Shown in pieces: positions 1 through 52,329 of a stretch of 64,000 nt of DNA; position 1 is the first letter of the stretch; each line of letters starts with the position of its first letter. This stretch comes from Anisus vortex (Eukaryota; Mollusca; Gastropoda; Planorbidae). The notes beneath the pieces are model-generated. The model did not search any database. It was not told the DNA's origin and was given only the letters and a program-made list of their open reading frames with translations. The position numbers and the translations under genes were made by a program. Location: the NCBI GenBank assembly GCA_949126835.1, contig OX421508.1, positions 15,764,272-15,828,271 of the forward strand, in the 5' to 3' direction.

Positions 1-1396
1 ATAACAACGTTGTAGTATAACATGTTATCTTTATGCACTGATGTTGATAAAAGGTAAAAATAAAGGTAGACAATGTCCATTCTCTCCATATGGTTGTTTA
101 AATCAGACAAAGCCAAAGGTTTATGTGTGTAGCGTAGCTATAGAGACACAATAAAGAATTCCATCCTAGCTTACTATTAATTTAAAGACTTTCACTAGTC
201 AATTAGGTTCTATAGAAAAGTATACAGATAAAAAAAAATATTGTTCATTTTAAAAAACTTAATCATTTTTTAAAATAATTTCTTACATTTAAGCAAAGTA
301 ATTCTTGGAGAAATGAAGTATAGGCAGAATAAATGTCGTATAATGTAGTGATTGAAAACCTACAGTAGAAATAATATAATTTATAAAGTAATGTATATAA
401 TTCTACAGTAGAAATAATGCAATATACTGTAGCGATTGAGGACATGCAGTAGAATTAATGTATGCATTTGGTAATTTTTATTTTATAAAATCTTTAATTA
501 AGGTTTGTATATTTTACTTTAGTTAAAGTAATAATATCAGCATTATAAAGACTTAATATAACTTCAAGAATTTTTTTAGGACTATAGATCTAGATCATAG
601 GTTTTTAACGGGGGTTTCTGCGTCTTGGGCGTCTTGGTACGGGGTTGAAAGCTTGGTTCGAATGTCGCATGTTTTAATAAGATACCGTGAGGTATGGGTA
701 TCACATCCTGTCAAAGCACAGATAGTACACTTTGATCTTAGCTCCTCCACGTCTCTAAGGAATCCTTGTATTGACACATCTTCTATTTAAATTGTATATA
801 TTATTTTTGTTTAATTAACATCTATTTATCGTTATTTTACGTCTCCGACAAAAACTGACAACTGTGATAAGTATAGTTTTTAGTTTTCCATTCATAAAAT
901 CAAAGTAAATTACTAAACACTAGACCACGCAATCATACACAAATATATGCAAGATTAGAAAAAACATACTTTTAGAAAATTTAAAACGTTTGTTGATATC
1001 TTTTTGTGAAATCTCTAAAGTTCGATCCCTAACTCTATACTTTATTATCTCTTTTATTCTTTTCTCCATCAATTTAGCAAATATAAAACTAAGCCTATAT
1101 TATTAATACATGTAAGTCTTTATATAGTCAATTTCTAATTTTTCCTTTCACTCAATCTTTTCTCCGTAAACTTTGACCATTCTTAGAATTTTTTTTTCAG
1201 AAAATAAAACCTCAAAACATTAAGGTTTTCTACTTTTTTATAACAAAGTTTATACAAAGTATTTAGAAAGAGTAATATAATAGCTTTATAACTTTTTTTT
1301 TAGAATCATCAACTTATTATACCCTAATCCCCACTTTCCCAACATGGAACAAAAATTGATTTTGAAAAAAGTTTTTTTTTTAATGAATAGTAAAGA
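1..1396. other. Intergenic AT-rich stretch, no gene recognised
   Basis: AT-rich, with short homopolymers. A 60-codon open stretch on the - strand (777-595) has unusual Cys/Thr content, but no domain was recognised and it has no splice or family support. Confidence 0.5.
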
Positions 1397-1704
1397 CAGT
1401 GGCGTATTTAGGCATGTTCTACATGTTCCATTGGAACAGGGGCCCCTACATAAAAGGGGCCCCCCACACATCCCAAAAAGAAATGTTTTAGTGAGGTCCC
1501 GATTCTTTCGTTGAAAATGTAAAAAAAAATTAATTTATTCCACTCCACTCCAACCAAGCTAGGCAACATACAACTTATCATTTTACAGAATGTAACATGA
1601 ATGAACGGCCCTTTTCTGAGGTATGTGGAAGGCAGGGGCGAGACCACGAGGAGCCCCCACATAAATTTGGGAACAGGGCCCCCACAAACCTAAATACGGC
1701 CCTG
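1397..1704. mobile_element. hAT-like MITE, 308 bp
   Basis: Left end CAGTGGCGTATTTAGG is the inverted match of right end CCTAAATACGGCCCTG (14 of 16 bases). Internal inverted GGGGCCCC-type tracts lie next to both ends. Flanks share only part of an 8-bp target duplication (AGTAAAGA and AGTACAAC), so the copy is old. No transposase is inside. Confidence 0.7.
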
Positions 1705-2106
1705 AGTACAACTATTTAATCCATCTAAAAAGGAAACACAACAGTTTAAGAACAATAACTTGGTATAAAAATGAATATTGTTGTTCATTGCTCCCCACCC
1801 CCTCAAGCACACAACCAGTTCTTTATGGTTACAATGTCTGGCCTCACATGAGTAGTAAAATATCTCCGTTTGACCAATTTAATCCACAGGGACCGTAAAG
1901 CAGCGTTCACAAATTGCTGTGGCCACGGCATACTAGGAGATTGTATGACCAGCACAAAGCCCACAACGCCCAGTCTCCTATACTTTTACCTGTCGAATAG
2001 CAGGTACACATCAGAGCTCGGTAGGCTTAGAGACACCCTTCAGAGACGAGAAAAAAACGTAGCATGTTTTCGGGATTCATTCTCAGAACCTTCGGTTCGT
2101 CCAGCA

Positions 2107-2159
2107 GGGTTTGAACGCAGGGTTTGAACGCAGGGTTTGAACGCAGGGTTTGAACGCAG
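2107..2159. repeat. 13-bp tandem repeat, 4 copies
   Basis: GGTTTGAACGCAG is repeated four times without differences. The period is not a multiple of three in sum, so it shifts the surrounding gag-like frame. Confidence 0.9.
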
Positions 2160-2618
2160 TAGCCTGTTATATAGAATACGAGGGAGACCCCCGAACCTAC
2201 CGAATTCTTGTTACAGTCCCCGGGCGACGAAGACAGTGTTACCGGTATGGACTGAACAATAACTGGCCCAACCAGTGCCCCCATCGGCTACGACGCTCCT
2301 ACGTAGCAGCACGGCCCCACCCCGACCCCTGATGGAAGTGGTCACCCACGCCTCTGCAGACTCTTTCCCATTGCCCTCCGTCTCCATTGCAACCAGTCAC
2401 CCTCCCTCAACCCACAGGATGTCCAACATTCACTTCCCCCCCCCCCCGACATCCACTGAGCAGACAGCCCCCTCAACAGAAGTTTTAAAAACACCCGTGG
2501 GGACCTTACGGCCGGAAAGGAAACGCCCCAATCTCGACTACATTATAGAAAGGGGACCCCAATAGAGCCAGAAGTAGATAAAAAGGAAAAAGGATATGAG
2601 CTAGATGGAGTTTCGGAA

Positions 2619-3836
2619 GAGGAAAAGAACACAGAGGAAGAATCAGAAGAAGAGTCAGAGGAAAAGAACACAGAGGAAGAATCAGAAGAAGAGTCAGAGG
2701 AAAAGAACACAGAGGAAGAATCAGAAGAAGAGTCAGAGGAAAAGAACACAGAGGAAGAATCAGAAGAAGAGTCAGAGGAAAAGAACACAGAGGAAGAATC
2801 AGAAGAAGAGTCAGAGGAAAAGAACACAGAGGAAGAATCAGAAGAAGAGTCAGAGGAAAAGAACACAGAGGAAGAATCAGAAGAAGAGTCAGAGGAAAAG
2901 AACACAGAGGAAGAATCAGAAGAAGAGTCAGAGGAAAAGAACACAGAGGAAGAATCAGAAGAAGAGTCAGAGGAAAAGAACACAGAGGAAGAATCAGAAG
3001 AAGAGTCAGAGGAAAAGAACACAGAGGAAGAATCAGAAGAAGAGTCAGAGGAAAAGAACACAGAGGAAGAATCAGAAGAAGAGTCAGAGGAAAAGAACAC
3101 AGAGGAAGAATCAGAAGAAGAGTCAGAGGAAAAGAACACAGAGGAAGAATCAGAAGAAGAGTCAGAGGAAAAGAACACAGAGGAAGAATCAGAAGAAGAG
3201 TCAGAGGAAAAGAACACAGAGGAAGAATCAGAAGAAGAGTCAGAGGAAAAGAACACAGAGGAAGAATCAGAAGAAGAGTCAGAGGAAAAGAACACAGAGG
3301 AAGAATCAGAAGAAGAGTCAGAGGAAAAGAACACAGAGGAAGAATCAGAAGAAGAGTCAGAGGAAAAGAACACAGAGGAAGAATCAGAAGAAGAGTCAGA
3401 GGAAAAGAACACAGAGGAAGAATCAGAAGAAGAGTCAGAGGAAAAGAACACAGAGGAAGAATCAGAAGAAGAGTCAGAGGAAAAGAACACAGAGGAAGAA
3501 TCAGAAGAAGAGTCAGAGGAAAAGAACACAGAGGAAGAATCAGAAGAAGAGTCAGAGGAAAAGAACACAGAGGAAGAATCAGAAGAAGAGTCAGAGGAAA
3601 AGAACACAGAGGAAGAATCAGAAGAAGAGTCAGAGGAAAAGAACACAGAGGAAGAATCAGAAGAAGAGTCAGAGGAAAAGAACACAGAGGAAGAATCAGA
3701 AGAAGAGTCAGAGGAAAAGAACACAGAGGAAGAATCAGAAGAAGAGTCAGAAGAAAAGAACACAGAGGAAGAATCAGAAGAAGAGTCAGAGGAAAAGAAC
3801 ACAGAGGAAGAATCAGAAGAAGAGTCAGAGGAAAAG
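2619..3836. repeat. 39-bp minisatellite, about 31 copies, 13-codon acidic repeat
   Basis: The unit encodes EEKNTEEESEEES in the + frame that is continuous with flanking gag-like sequence (frame open 2460-3856, no ATG). Only one substitution among copies was noticed (a G to A near 3751). Long open frames in the other strands and frames are by-products of the period being a multiple of three. Confidence 0.95.
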
Positions 3837-3955
3837 GCAGCAAATACACAGAAATAGACACAGGCAGTGAAAATGGTACGGAGGATACCTCCCCGAAATC
3901 CACCCCTGACTCTGACGACACCCCACCAAACAGACCTAACTAAAAGATAACCGCC

Positions 3956-5540
3956 CCTAATTGCTAACACACAGTGAAACCACTCCTATATAATTTCCTC
4001 TTGTTAAAACCAAACGACAGAAACAAACTCGGAAAGTATTTTAAAAGTAATAAATATATATTTTTAAAGCATTTTATACATTTCCTTTACTATAGTAGCT
4101 GATGCTAAATAAATAACCACACCGACCCGACACATTGACATAACGTTGTTTCGAAATCTTGATAAACAACTTTTGGGTAATACCGTAACGCGACGTGCTG
4201 AACGTGCTGGTTGCCTATAATACTATTGTTCTAAATTCTAAACGATGTCAAAATGTGTGCTGTATTACATGATAAACCGTCCCTCTTTAACCAAGGGGTA
4301 TAAATTGTAAAATAGCGATAGTTACCCTTTTCCGCCAACTCCTTCAGCAACCAAGGGTAACCCGTCTCCCCTCATCCCCTCCCCCTTTTCTATTTCTCCC
4401 CGTTTACCCTTCTCTTCTTTACTGAACTCACTGAACCGTAGCACGCCCACCTCCCCCGTCATTTTCTTTGTCTCTCTCTCCTTTTCTTTCTCTCATTTCC
4501 TCTTCCATGTACACTGTAAACTAGCAAGATTTTAACCATAAATACTCACTATGAGGTACCTAAACAAAAGTGACAGTACGAAACAGAACAAGAAAGACGA
4601 TATAGCAACTACCAGCATAACAGCCTTCCCTCGGCCATGACCACTGGAATGACAGCAGGTGAAGACCAGCTGCTATCCAGTGACACTGACTGACGGGAGG
4701 CGAGGAAAGTCATACTTACCAAACCACCAACATCATTTCTTAGTAGTCTACCCTTTAAGAGTTTATGTTTAATTCCCAATAATTTCCCAATAATCAAAAC
4801 GAGTAACAGCTTTAAAAAAAACCAAAAAAAAAAACCCAAACCCAATTGACATTCCCGCTTGTCATTATTCAAACCTAATGCACCTTCTTAAAGGATAGTG
4901 CTGTAAGGGGAACAGCACGTGCCCATCCAATCAATACCATCCCTTTTCAATCTTTTTAAAACAAATAAACACAACCTTCACCTTCCCCCTACCCCCTTAT
5001 ATGCTTTATGTAAAATTTAATCTCTTTTTTTTGTCTATCACCTTTGTCTGTAACACTGAGCTATATATACATGGAGTACTCAAGCAATTAAAATAGAGAA
5101 GAAAAATTGGGAGAAAATGCGGACTTGTTAAAGGGGCAGTACTGAGAAAAAGAATAATGTTTGTTTTCATTTAATGTTTTTTTCCCTTTCTTATTAAAAT
5201 GAATTCCGTGATTGTGTTAAATAAGTACTTACAGAACTAAGACAGAGGGAAAGGAATGATTAAATGCAAATACTATGTAAAATAAATAGTGAAAATGAGA
5301 TGAATTATTATATTTTAATACTTATCAGTACCTATTTTATTACTCAAAGATAAACTCCGTGTTTTGTCTTCTATCCTTTAATGATACTTTAATGTATTGC
5401 AATGGTATAAATACGTATGCAAAAGTGAACCAATATGTTGATGATATTATTTTACTGTATATACATTTCTGCAAATAAGCTATTTGGGAAAAAAAAGTGG
5501 TTATTGCTGCTGTAGTATATATAGCCGGAAGACAGAACAA
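3956..5540. other. Intergenic, no gene recognised; one transposon-end-like motif
   Basis: Mostly AT-rich with pyrimidine-rich tracts (4340-4500). At 5069-5130 there is a copy of the terminal motif also found at 14124 and 15482 (ATGGAGTACTCAAGCAATTAA ... GAGAAAATGCGGACTT); no matching opposite end was found nearby. Confidence 0.5.
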
Positions 5541-5544
5541 ACGA

Positions 5545-6055
5545 GGAGAGGTAGGGGAGGGGGCTTACTGTGGGAAGGGAGGGTCAGTGGGAAGGGCAGG
5601 AAGCTGTAGGGAGGGCAGGGGGCTATAGGAAGGGCAGGGGGCTGTAGGAAGGGCAGGGGCTGTAGGAAGGGCAGGGGGCTGTAGGAAGGGCAGGGGGGCT
5701 GTAGGAAGGGCAGGGGGCTGTAGGAAGGGCTGGGGGCTGTAGGAAGGGTTGGGGGCTGTAGAAAGGGCAGGGGGGCTGTAGGAAGGGCAGGGGGCTGTAG
5801 GAAGGGTTGGGGGCTGTAGGAAGGGCATGGGGGCTGTAGGAAGGGCATGGGGGGGCTGTAGGAAGGGCATGGGGGGGCTGTAGGAAGGGCAGGGGGCTGT
5901 AGGAAGGGTTGGGGGCTGTAGGAAGGGCATGGGGGCTGTAGGAAGGGCATGGGGGGGCTGTAGGAAGGGCATGGGGGGGCTGTAGGAAGAAGAGGGGGCT
6001 ATGGGGAGGGAAGGGGGCTGCGGGAAGGAAGGGGTGTGGAAAGGGTGGGCTGGGA
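5545..6055. repeat. G-rich minisatellite, 20-23-bp unit, about 23 copies
   Basis: The + strand unit is GGGGGCTGTAGGAAGGGCAG with variation in G-run length and a GGGTT variant. Four or more G-runs per 40 bases make quadruplex formation possible. The Pro/Ser/Tyr-rich open frames on the - strand are repeat artefacts. Confidence 0.93.
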
Positions 6056-6291
6056 AATGGTGAATCAAGGCTATAGATCTTGGGATCTCCCTCTTATTTC
6101 ATATTCAAGTAGTGGGTGATGTTGTTTTCTTTATTGTAGATTATAACTCCCATTCAATGGTTTTAACCTCAACTCTAGTGTTTGATTCAGCAGATTCCTC
6201 TACTTTGGTTTGGAAAATGTTGAGCCAGTGTAGGAAAACCTTGGTTTTATCATCCCAAGCTGATACCTGAACCGTGAAGGTTTGGTCGGAA

Positions 6292-6408
6292 GGTCTCATT
6301 ACTTATCATTAGTTTCAATCATGGGCAACATTACGTCACATTACTTATCATTAGTTTCAATCATGGGCAACATTACGTCTCATTACGAATCATTAGTTTC
6401 AATCATGT
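6292..6408. repeat. 42-bp tandem repeat, just under 3 copies
   Basis: Each copy contains TCATTAGTTTCAATCATG; the third is cut short. No coding potential. Confidence 0.85.
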
Positions 6409-8341
6409 ACAAATAAATATACTACCATTTATTTTTTTCTTTCTGGAAGTAAGCTTTTCGACTTTCGTTTACTTTATTACTATCTTTATAAAGTTTCTTT
6501 TTTTAAATGAAACATCAAACGTGTCGATATATACAAATGGTATGATATCAAGATACTGCTAGTAGTTATATATTTTGAAAGCATTGTGGGTGTGATGAGG
6601 GGAGTGTGTGGCCAGTACGATGCACTCGTTACTGTGCTTCTCACATGCTATAATCCCACCTCACTTGGTTCGTTGTCTATGGGCTATGACGGCTGCTGGC
6701 TGAACTAGACTTGTAGCATCAACAACGCTTGATATTTCTATTTAACGTGCCGTTTCTCTGGCGGTCTACCTTCCTTGCTTCACGTATTCTCATGCACACT
6801 CAATCAGAACAAACGAGTTCAAGTTAAGTAAGTATACAAGTCGAACGTTTATTGCCGGTATTAACGTGGTTATTTTACATAGTCACTCTTACGTATAGAG
6901 ATAATAAGGTGTCCACAACACATCAATTTTATCCAAGCACATAAACATCAATACATGGAAAAGAATAATATATAAGCACGACTTCACAACGCAGTAATTC
7001 CAAGTGAACAATTTATGCAAAAATCCAATATGGAATAACGTCATGCAACATTTTGAGAAGAAGTGTCCAGTCGCTTACGTCCCTAGAGATGATAACGTAA
7101 AACCTGCCTCTTATATCTGTCCACCGGTCAGTCTAAAAATGGCGACCCAGTGCAGAAACGTCAACCAATCACACACATGTCTACAATTGTCTACACAACG
7201 ATTGGTCAATAGGCGTGTCCAGTGTCAAAGGGATTAGTCATAACACCTGGACTAGCTAAAAGGGGTGGGTGTACGAGTGGAGGGGGGGGGGCGGTCTGTC
7301 ACCACATTTACTATCTTCCCACTTGGTACATCTTGTGTCTTAAACAAAGGACCCTAACTAGGTGCGGCGCATAACTCGCTAGAACAACAATAGGCCCAAA
7401 TTGTATCGCAACCAAGATTCGGCTGAATGACCCTGGGCGCCCTAGTGTGCAACACTGGACACCATAGCCCTTCCCAGTTACAAACAATAGATGACGAGGA
7501 TGGGTAACACAGGTGCTGGCGGCGAGAAACATTAGATTATCTATGTACGCCACGGCCTGACCAAGCGGTTGAGAGACAAAGCACATGAACACCATAAAAC
7601 TCGTTTTTACATTTCAATGAAGTCGACCAACTGCCGTCAATTAGTACCTTTTGTCTATGAGGTTATAAACCTTGTACTTTCTATGTTATAACGATAATAG
7701 TATAAATTACATATACATACACAGTTAGCTATATATTACAACTTCGATAACTTACTATAGATTTGTAGCTAAATGTGTTATATAACCTAACTAAAATAGG
7801 TACTTTAGCACCTCTCATAAACTCGGAACCATGGGCTCATCTCCTCTGACATACTGTGGCTACCTACTATCAACATGTCCAGAATCAGGCTCTTTCTATA
7901 AATACTTTATCCAGGAGCCCAAGCGTAACTTCATTTTCCACAGTATGTTACTTCGTTTCATGCCATTAACTTTATTTAGTAGACTAGAACAGGGGTCGGC
8001 AAACTTAGATAATTGTAGATAACAGATAAAAGTAGCATTTATAAATCATTCAGCGCACCAACAGCTTAATGTCATCCTGCTCTTTTCATGCAGAAGATAC
8101 TGAAACATCCTTTTTAATGGTCTTTCACGTGCCATTTAAAATTGCTCCGCGTGCCATGTCTGGCACGCATTACGTAGGTTGCCGATCCCTGGACTATATT
8201 GTAGTCCGACCGATACATTCAATTAAAACAGTGGATATTTATTTCATTTTGCCGAAATTACCGTTACCGAATTTACTTTGCCTAAACACCATTGCCCAAT
8301 TTCACTTTGCCGAATTTACAGTCATTCATCTAGAATCTAGA
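6409..8341. other. Intergenic; possible old LTR-type sequence, no gene recognised
   Basis: 6580-7310 is less AT-rich than its surroundings and contains a GTTTATTG motif in a context loosely like the LTR-like copies in introns 4 and 6. Open stretches at 7004-7237, 7311-7595, 7831-8022 and 8069-8347 show no recognisable domain or splice context. Confidence 0.3.
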
Positions 8342-8349
8342 GTCTAGAG

Positions 8350-9496
8350 CATAGGTTCTCAACCTTTTTCGGCTCACCGCCCCCTTTTATTATTTTTTTC
8401 CGCTCACCGTCCCCCCTCCATTTTCTTTTAGCGCCCACCCACCCCCCCTCCCTTTCCGCCCGTCTGTACTATAGTTTCCGCAATTTGTTTAGGCGGACTA
8501 GACTTTTTTTGCGCTTAATTATCTTTAAAAAAACTGAAAAGGAAACATATTGTAAGAATTAATAGATCGAAAAATTGCCTAATCAAAAGGTTTAAAGTTT
8601 AAATAAATCAATATTAATGTGAATCGTTAAACTGGTGTGTTGCTGGTGTGTTGCTGGCACTGATTGCTAGCAATTTGTCTTTTTTTGTTTCAATATTGGT
8701 TGCAAAAGCCTTAGGTCTAATGACCAGTGATATTTGTTATATTACAAAACATAACTTATTCGGCATCACTATTGAATCAAATGTGGAAACAATTTGTTAT
8801 TAAAGGGAGATAATTAGCCCGTTTTATTTGAGCAAATATTTCTATTTTTCTGTTATAAAAAATAAATGGCTTACATTTATAACTTTGAAATGATCAAACT
8901 GTAAAAAAAATATTTGAAAATTATATAAATATTTTATGACTAAAGAATTTTTAATGTATATTTTCAAGCATTACAATAACTACCCAGTTTGTATGATTAC
9001 AAATTATCTATACCGCTTAATATTAGTGATGCTTTAATTCCTAAAGTTTCAAAATCATTAAGGACATCTCGGTAAAACATATTATAATATTATCATTATT
9101 AGCAGATGTTAGAGCGACAGTGATCGGTCAGCAGGGATGACAGTCCGGTGAACCAACCACAGGACCAACCGGCCGCACACCATATTTGCCAAATACTGAC
9201 CCCTACTTCATCGACAAGTCATTGGGATTCCTATTTCTTATTAATATAATAATATGTAGGCATACTGTTGGGGGATATCGATGTGAATATCAGATATTTA
9301 GCAGCAACTGCGTTTACATTATATTTCATCCAAAAACTAATCGATTCAAATAGCTGAGGTGTTCAAATATATCAGGTACGTTTGTACCGCCCACTTGCCC
9401 TTCACCGCCCCCCAATCGCCCCCGGGAATGTCATCGCCCCTCTAAAGCTTCTCACCGCCCCCTGGGGGGCGATATCGCCCCCGTTGAGAACCTATG
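8350..9496. mobile_element. Non-autonomous hAT element, 1147 bp, intact 8-bp target duplication
   Basis: Left end CATAGGTTCTCAACC pairs with right end GTTGAGAACCTATG. GTCTAGAG occurs immediately outside both ends (8342-8349 and 9497-9504), the 8-bp duplication expected of hAT transposition. CACCGCCCCC-type motifs repeat in inverted orientation near the ends. No transposase frame was found. Confidence 0.88.
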
Positions 9497-9504
9497 GTCT
9501 AGAG

Positions 9505-11937
9505 ATAAAGAGCCTATATTAGTTCGTATTTGAGATTATTTAGCCATTTTCCTTTTAGCCCCCACGTTTTCCCGGTGCTGACAACGAAAGATATGTTAAT
9601 GTTGGCATTGTAAACATACTTGTTTATGTTAGTAGTTAATATTTCCTTCAGTGAAAGTAGGTCAAGTCATGGAAAGATAGCTTGTTTGTTTTCTCGTTAC
9701 CCTAAGTTTTATAGTACGAAATCATTATTGTGTTTGGTTAGCGCTAACAGTTTCACCAGAAAGCCAGCATTAATGTTGTAAGTTGATCTAGATTTTATTT
9801 TTGGATTACAATGTAGTATCATAATCATAGTTGTGTCTTTATGCACTTACAAATGTAATGCTGGTATTTTTAATTTCAATTCAGAAAGACAAGATAGCGA
9901 AGTAAACACTAAAACACACACTTTTCTGTAGAGTATTGTATTAAGCTAGTAAACTATTGCTATCTTAAGTAGTGAAATTATTTCTTGTAATAAAACTATT
10001 ATGCAATTTGTCTTTGTTGATAAAGATTCTCGCATACATTTTTACGAACTTTTTTTGTTGTTGTTGCTGTTGTTTGTTGTTTGTGCTTTTGTGTGTGTGT
10101 TTAGCAAAAAGATGTAACACCAATCACCAACAATATCTAAATTAAGTTGTTTGTTCTGCGAACCACGTTTCCTTGCTTGATTTCAAGGCTTATCCCATGA
10201 ACTATTTCATAAAACATGGCTTTGGGCCCTAAACTTTTTCCTGCATAGTGTCACATGGACGTCTGACTTGGTTTCAGGTTTCTCAGGTTCAAAATGGGCA
10301 CATGGCTATGTGGTTTAGTCCTATTCGGAGCTATTGGTCTAACAGTCTGGTGTGCCCAGTTTCACTTCTGTACCCATGGGCCTTAAAGACGGCGTGTGTA
10401 CTGCCAAGTGGCCACGGGGTCTCGGTGGGGAGGAAGCCATGGAGGCAGCAACCCCGTCTCACAAACCACCCGGTGCCTGGATGTCTGATGGCCCTACATA
10501 TTGTAAAGGATTTGTGTTACCGGGTGCCATTGTTGGTATACGGGCGAACCACCACGAAAATTATCCTTAGGGGTGTGACCAGTTCAGAGTCTGTATATAG
10601 TGGCCTGGTGTGCCCAGTTCAGAGTCTGTATATAGTGGTCTGGTGTGCCCAGTTCAGAGTCTGTAAATAGTGGTCTGATGTGCCCAGTTCAGAGTCTGTA
10701 AATAGTGGTCTGGTGTGCCCAGTTCATTTTTATAATGTCATTTGCCTTCCAATAGTTGATACGGTGGTCATGCTGAAAGGCATTCCAACCGAACCGTTTC
10801 AGGACACAAATACAGTGCAGTGCTACACCATCCAAGAGTAAAAATGCTTATCACTTCACGGGCGAGTAATGCAGTGGCGGCAGTAGGTCATGCCCATAGT
10901 TCAGATAAGGTGTGAGGAAATATCAGCACCAGACTAGCGCTAGGCTGGCACGCCTATAGGGCGGTCGCATGTTGGACTAGCTTCATGCATGTTCCTCTTT
11001 CCGAATATACAGTTAATTCACCAAAGGGTCTTCCTCGTATTCCTGTGATGTTGGCTAATACGGCGTTGTTCGTGCAGATTTCGTCTGACACGGGGATGCC
11101 TCCGTTTAAAGCGGACACAACGTTGACTACCGTTGAAACCAGCCCACCTGTCTCCCTGTTTGCAAGCAGTCTACAGTCTCACTGAGCCGTGAGGGTACCC
11201 CACGGTGAGAGACCTTTTGCCAAGTGCTACCTTTCCAAGTGATCCTTGGAGAATTGATCTTATATAAATACCGGAAGAGCCTTCTGGCTCTTTAGTAACG
11301 GGCGGCTCAAGGGAGAGGCACACCAAGATACGGTCCAAGACTAGCCATCGCTTAACAAAGGGTGTGGTCCCTGCAGTTACAAGCACTAGCCTGCTTCTGC
11401 CCTCCTGCGGATTTACCCCAGATCATTAACACAAATTCCCGACTATAGGCCTGGATGGCTCTCGGGCAAGCAACAAGTGCCGTGTCCTTCATGCATTAGC
11501 CTGCTGGTGTAAGCTTACTCTTAATGGGAGTGTATCGATTGTTTAAAACTTCGCCAGCTTTGATCCTTCTGGGTACAGAAGTGGAGACATCACTCGTATG
11601 CAAGATCTATTGTCTGTGAGAATGACAATAAGGCTGGCGGCTGGGGTAGACTTCATTATTAAAAGCATGGCCTCCTGAATGGCCAAGAGATTTTATCTGT
11701 TGTTGATGTTTGGAGAGACAGCCAGGGCAAAGTGGTGTGTCCATTTGAGAAATAGATACCTATTAAAAGGTTTAACATTTTATGTCATTATGCATGCTTT
11801 AAATCAATACAAAAACATATAGACGCTCTTTAACTGGGTGAATTCATCATGTTTTAGTCATATATAAACGAATTTTACTGAATGAATTCAACAAATATTA
11901 GTACTATACACAATTAAAATATTGCTTGACCGTAAGT
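9505..11937. other. Intergenic; moderately GC-rich block, possibly repeat-derived
   Basis: 10150-11700 is richer in GC than its surroundings. A segment around 10361-10530 (CTTCTGTACCCAT ... GGTGCCTGGATG) resembles 34130-34360 in intron 12, which points to a dispersed repeat rather than a gene. 140-codon and shorter open stretches here carry no known motif. Confidence 0.4.
10579..10727. repeat. 35-bp tandem repeat, about 4 copies
   Basis: The unit contains CAGTTCAGAGTCTGTATATA and GTGTGCC, with TATATAG varying to AAATAG. Confidence 0.88.
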
Positions 11938-12130
11938 CACGGGTTCAAACCCAGTTTAACGCCAGGATTTTTCACGGATCTGGGGAGTTGGTCCAGCTTT
12001 GATGGTTACCTGGCATTAGTTGGGGAAAAGTAAGGGCAGCTGAGCATTGTACTGGCCACACAGTCCGTGGTCAAGTTAATTTGTGAACTCTGTTTCACTT
12101 GCCTCACGGAGTACTATGCTCTGAAAATAA
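11938..12130 (+). mobile_element. SINE copy, tRNA head truncated
   Basis: It starts near a B-box-like GGGTTCAAACCC and continues with CTTTGATGGTTACCTGGCATT and CATTGTACTGGCCACAC, the body shared with the SINE at 15601. The A-box half is missing. Confidence 0.6.
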
Positions 12131-12925
12131 TAATGTAATATGTATGGGGGAAGATTGAGTAGGCTCCGAAAGGGGTCGATGAGAATCTCATTCCGGTTTT
12201 TCACATCTTTTTAGAGCCACATCATAGTTACAGAGTATTAATACAAAATTAAATTTATTTGGTTACAGATTACACCAATATTATGCAATATGTTAAGTAT
12301 AAAATTTTATATATGAAAATATGATTAAGGGAAAGAAAAAAATATTTCAAAATTGTAAATTTAAAAAAAAACCTTAAAAATAAAAGGTATGAAATTTAAG
12401 AAAGACATGTAGCCTACTCTTCAATAACCGAATCGACAGAAGACCTTCTATTAAAGCAGCCTGGTAAAACATGTTGGCTTAATTCAGGCAGTTAACTGCT
12501 AAAGATTCTTGGACAAAGTTCGGATCTGAACATTTTTTATTTTTTTTTTACATAAAATAGATTAATACTTTTCATGAGCGTACTTAAAGAAACGCTGCAT
12601 TCTGCTCCAAAAGTCACATTTGATCACCCCTGATATATTTAAGTCTCAACTAAATCTATTTATATTTCTGATTTGTAATTATTTGCTGGAAATAGGTTAA
12701 GTTTTTCACAATACAGAACGTAACAGATAAATGGGATACTTTTCAGAAAATTAAATTACCATTTTACAATGAAGTAACATTTATGAACGCGAAAGGATAG
12801 CCTACATAAAATTTAATATTAAAGTTTGTAGTGGTTTTCATTAAATTTTCAACCATTTTAATTTTTATCCTACATTTCTCCAGCATCGCTTGGATCAGGT
12901 AGACATTAATATAGTCTACACTTGA
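12131..12925. other. Upstream region of the GH31 gene
   Basis: AT-rich, with no repeat or open frame recognised. A 5' UTR and promoter of the GH31 gene may lie here, but no convincing TATA box or initiator was identified. Confidence 0.4.
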
Positions 12926-52206
<39,281 letters not shown>

Positions 52207-52323
52207 AGTATCACAAGACAAGACCCATTGTAGATTTTAAAAAATGTATGGTCTAAGAATCATTACTGGTCTTTTTGGCTCTGTACATTCTATACATTTA
52301 TATTGCATACATATATTTATACA

Positions 52324-52329
52324 AATAAA
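52324..52329 (+). promoter_or_regulatory. Candidate polyadenylation signal of the GH31 gene
   Basis: AATAAA lies 118 bp after the stop codon, followed by a T-rich stretch. It is the first canonical hexamer after the stop; the actual cleavage site was not seen. Confidence 0.5.

Larger units (their letters stand above)
1870..3955 (+). pseudogene. Decayed LINE ORF1 (gag-like) with degenerate zinc knuckle and acidic repeat
   Basis: Frames 2150-2332, 2275-2565 and 2460-3856 together resemble a non-LTR retrotransposon ORF1. They hold a stretch reading RILVTVPGRRRQCYRYG, then a degenerate CCHC knuckle (QCYRYGLNNNWPNQC, lacking the second Cys and the His). A Pro/Ser/Thr-rich linker follows, then an Asp/Glu-rich part dominated by the 39-bp repeat, and a tail reading TSPKSTPDSDDTPPN before a stop. 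Frames change between the parts, and a 13-bp repeat (2107-2159, 4 copies) interrupts the first. No endonuclease or reverse transcriptase follows. The family assignment is an inference from the knuckle context. Confidence 0.45.

Noticed and set aside
2506..3970. Three long open frames (421-475 codons) over the 39-bp array, two on the - strand
   Set aside because: They exist because the unit length is a multiple of three and lacks stops in several frames. Only the + frame that continues into gag-like text is plausibly ancestral coding.
5501..6068. Proline-rich frames (149 and 167 codons) on the - strand
   Set aside because: C-rich strand of a minisatellite; variable units, no start context or homology recognised.
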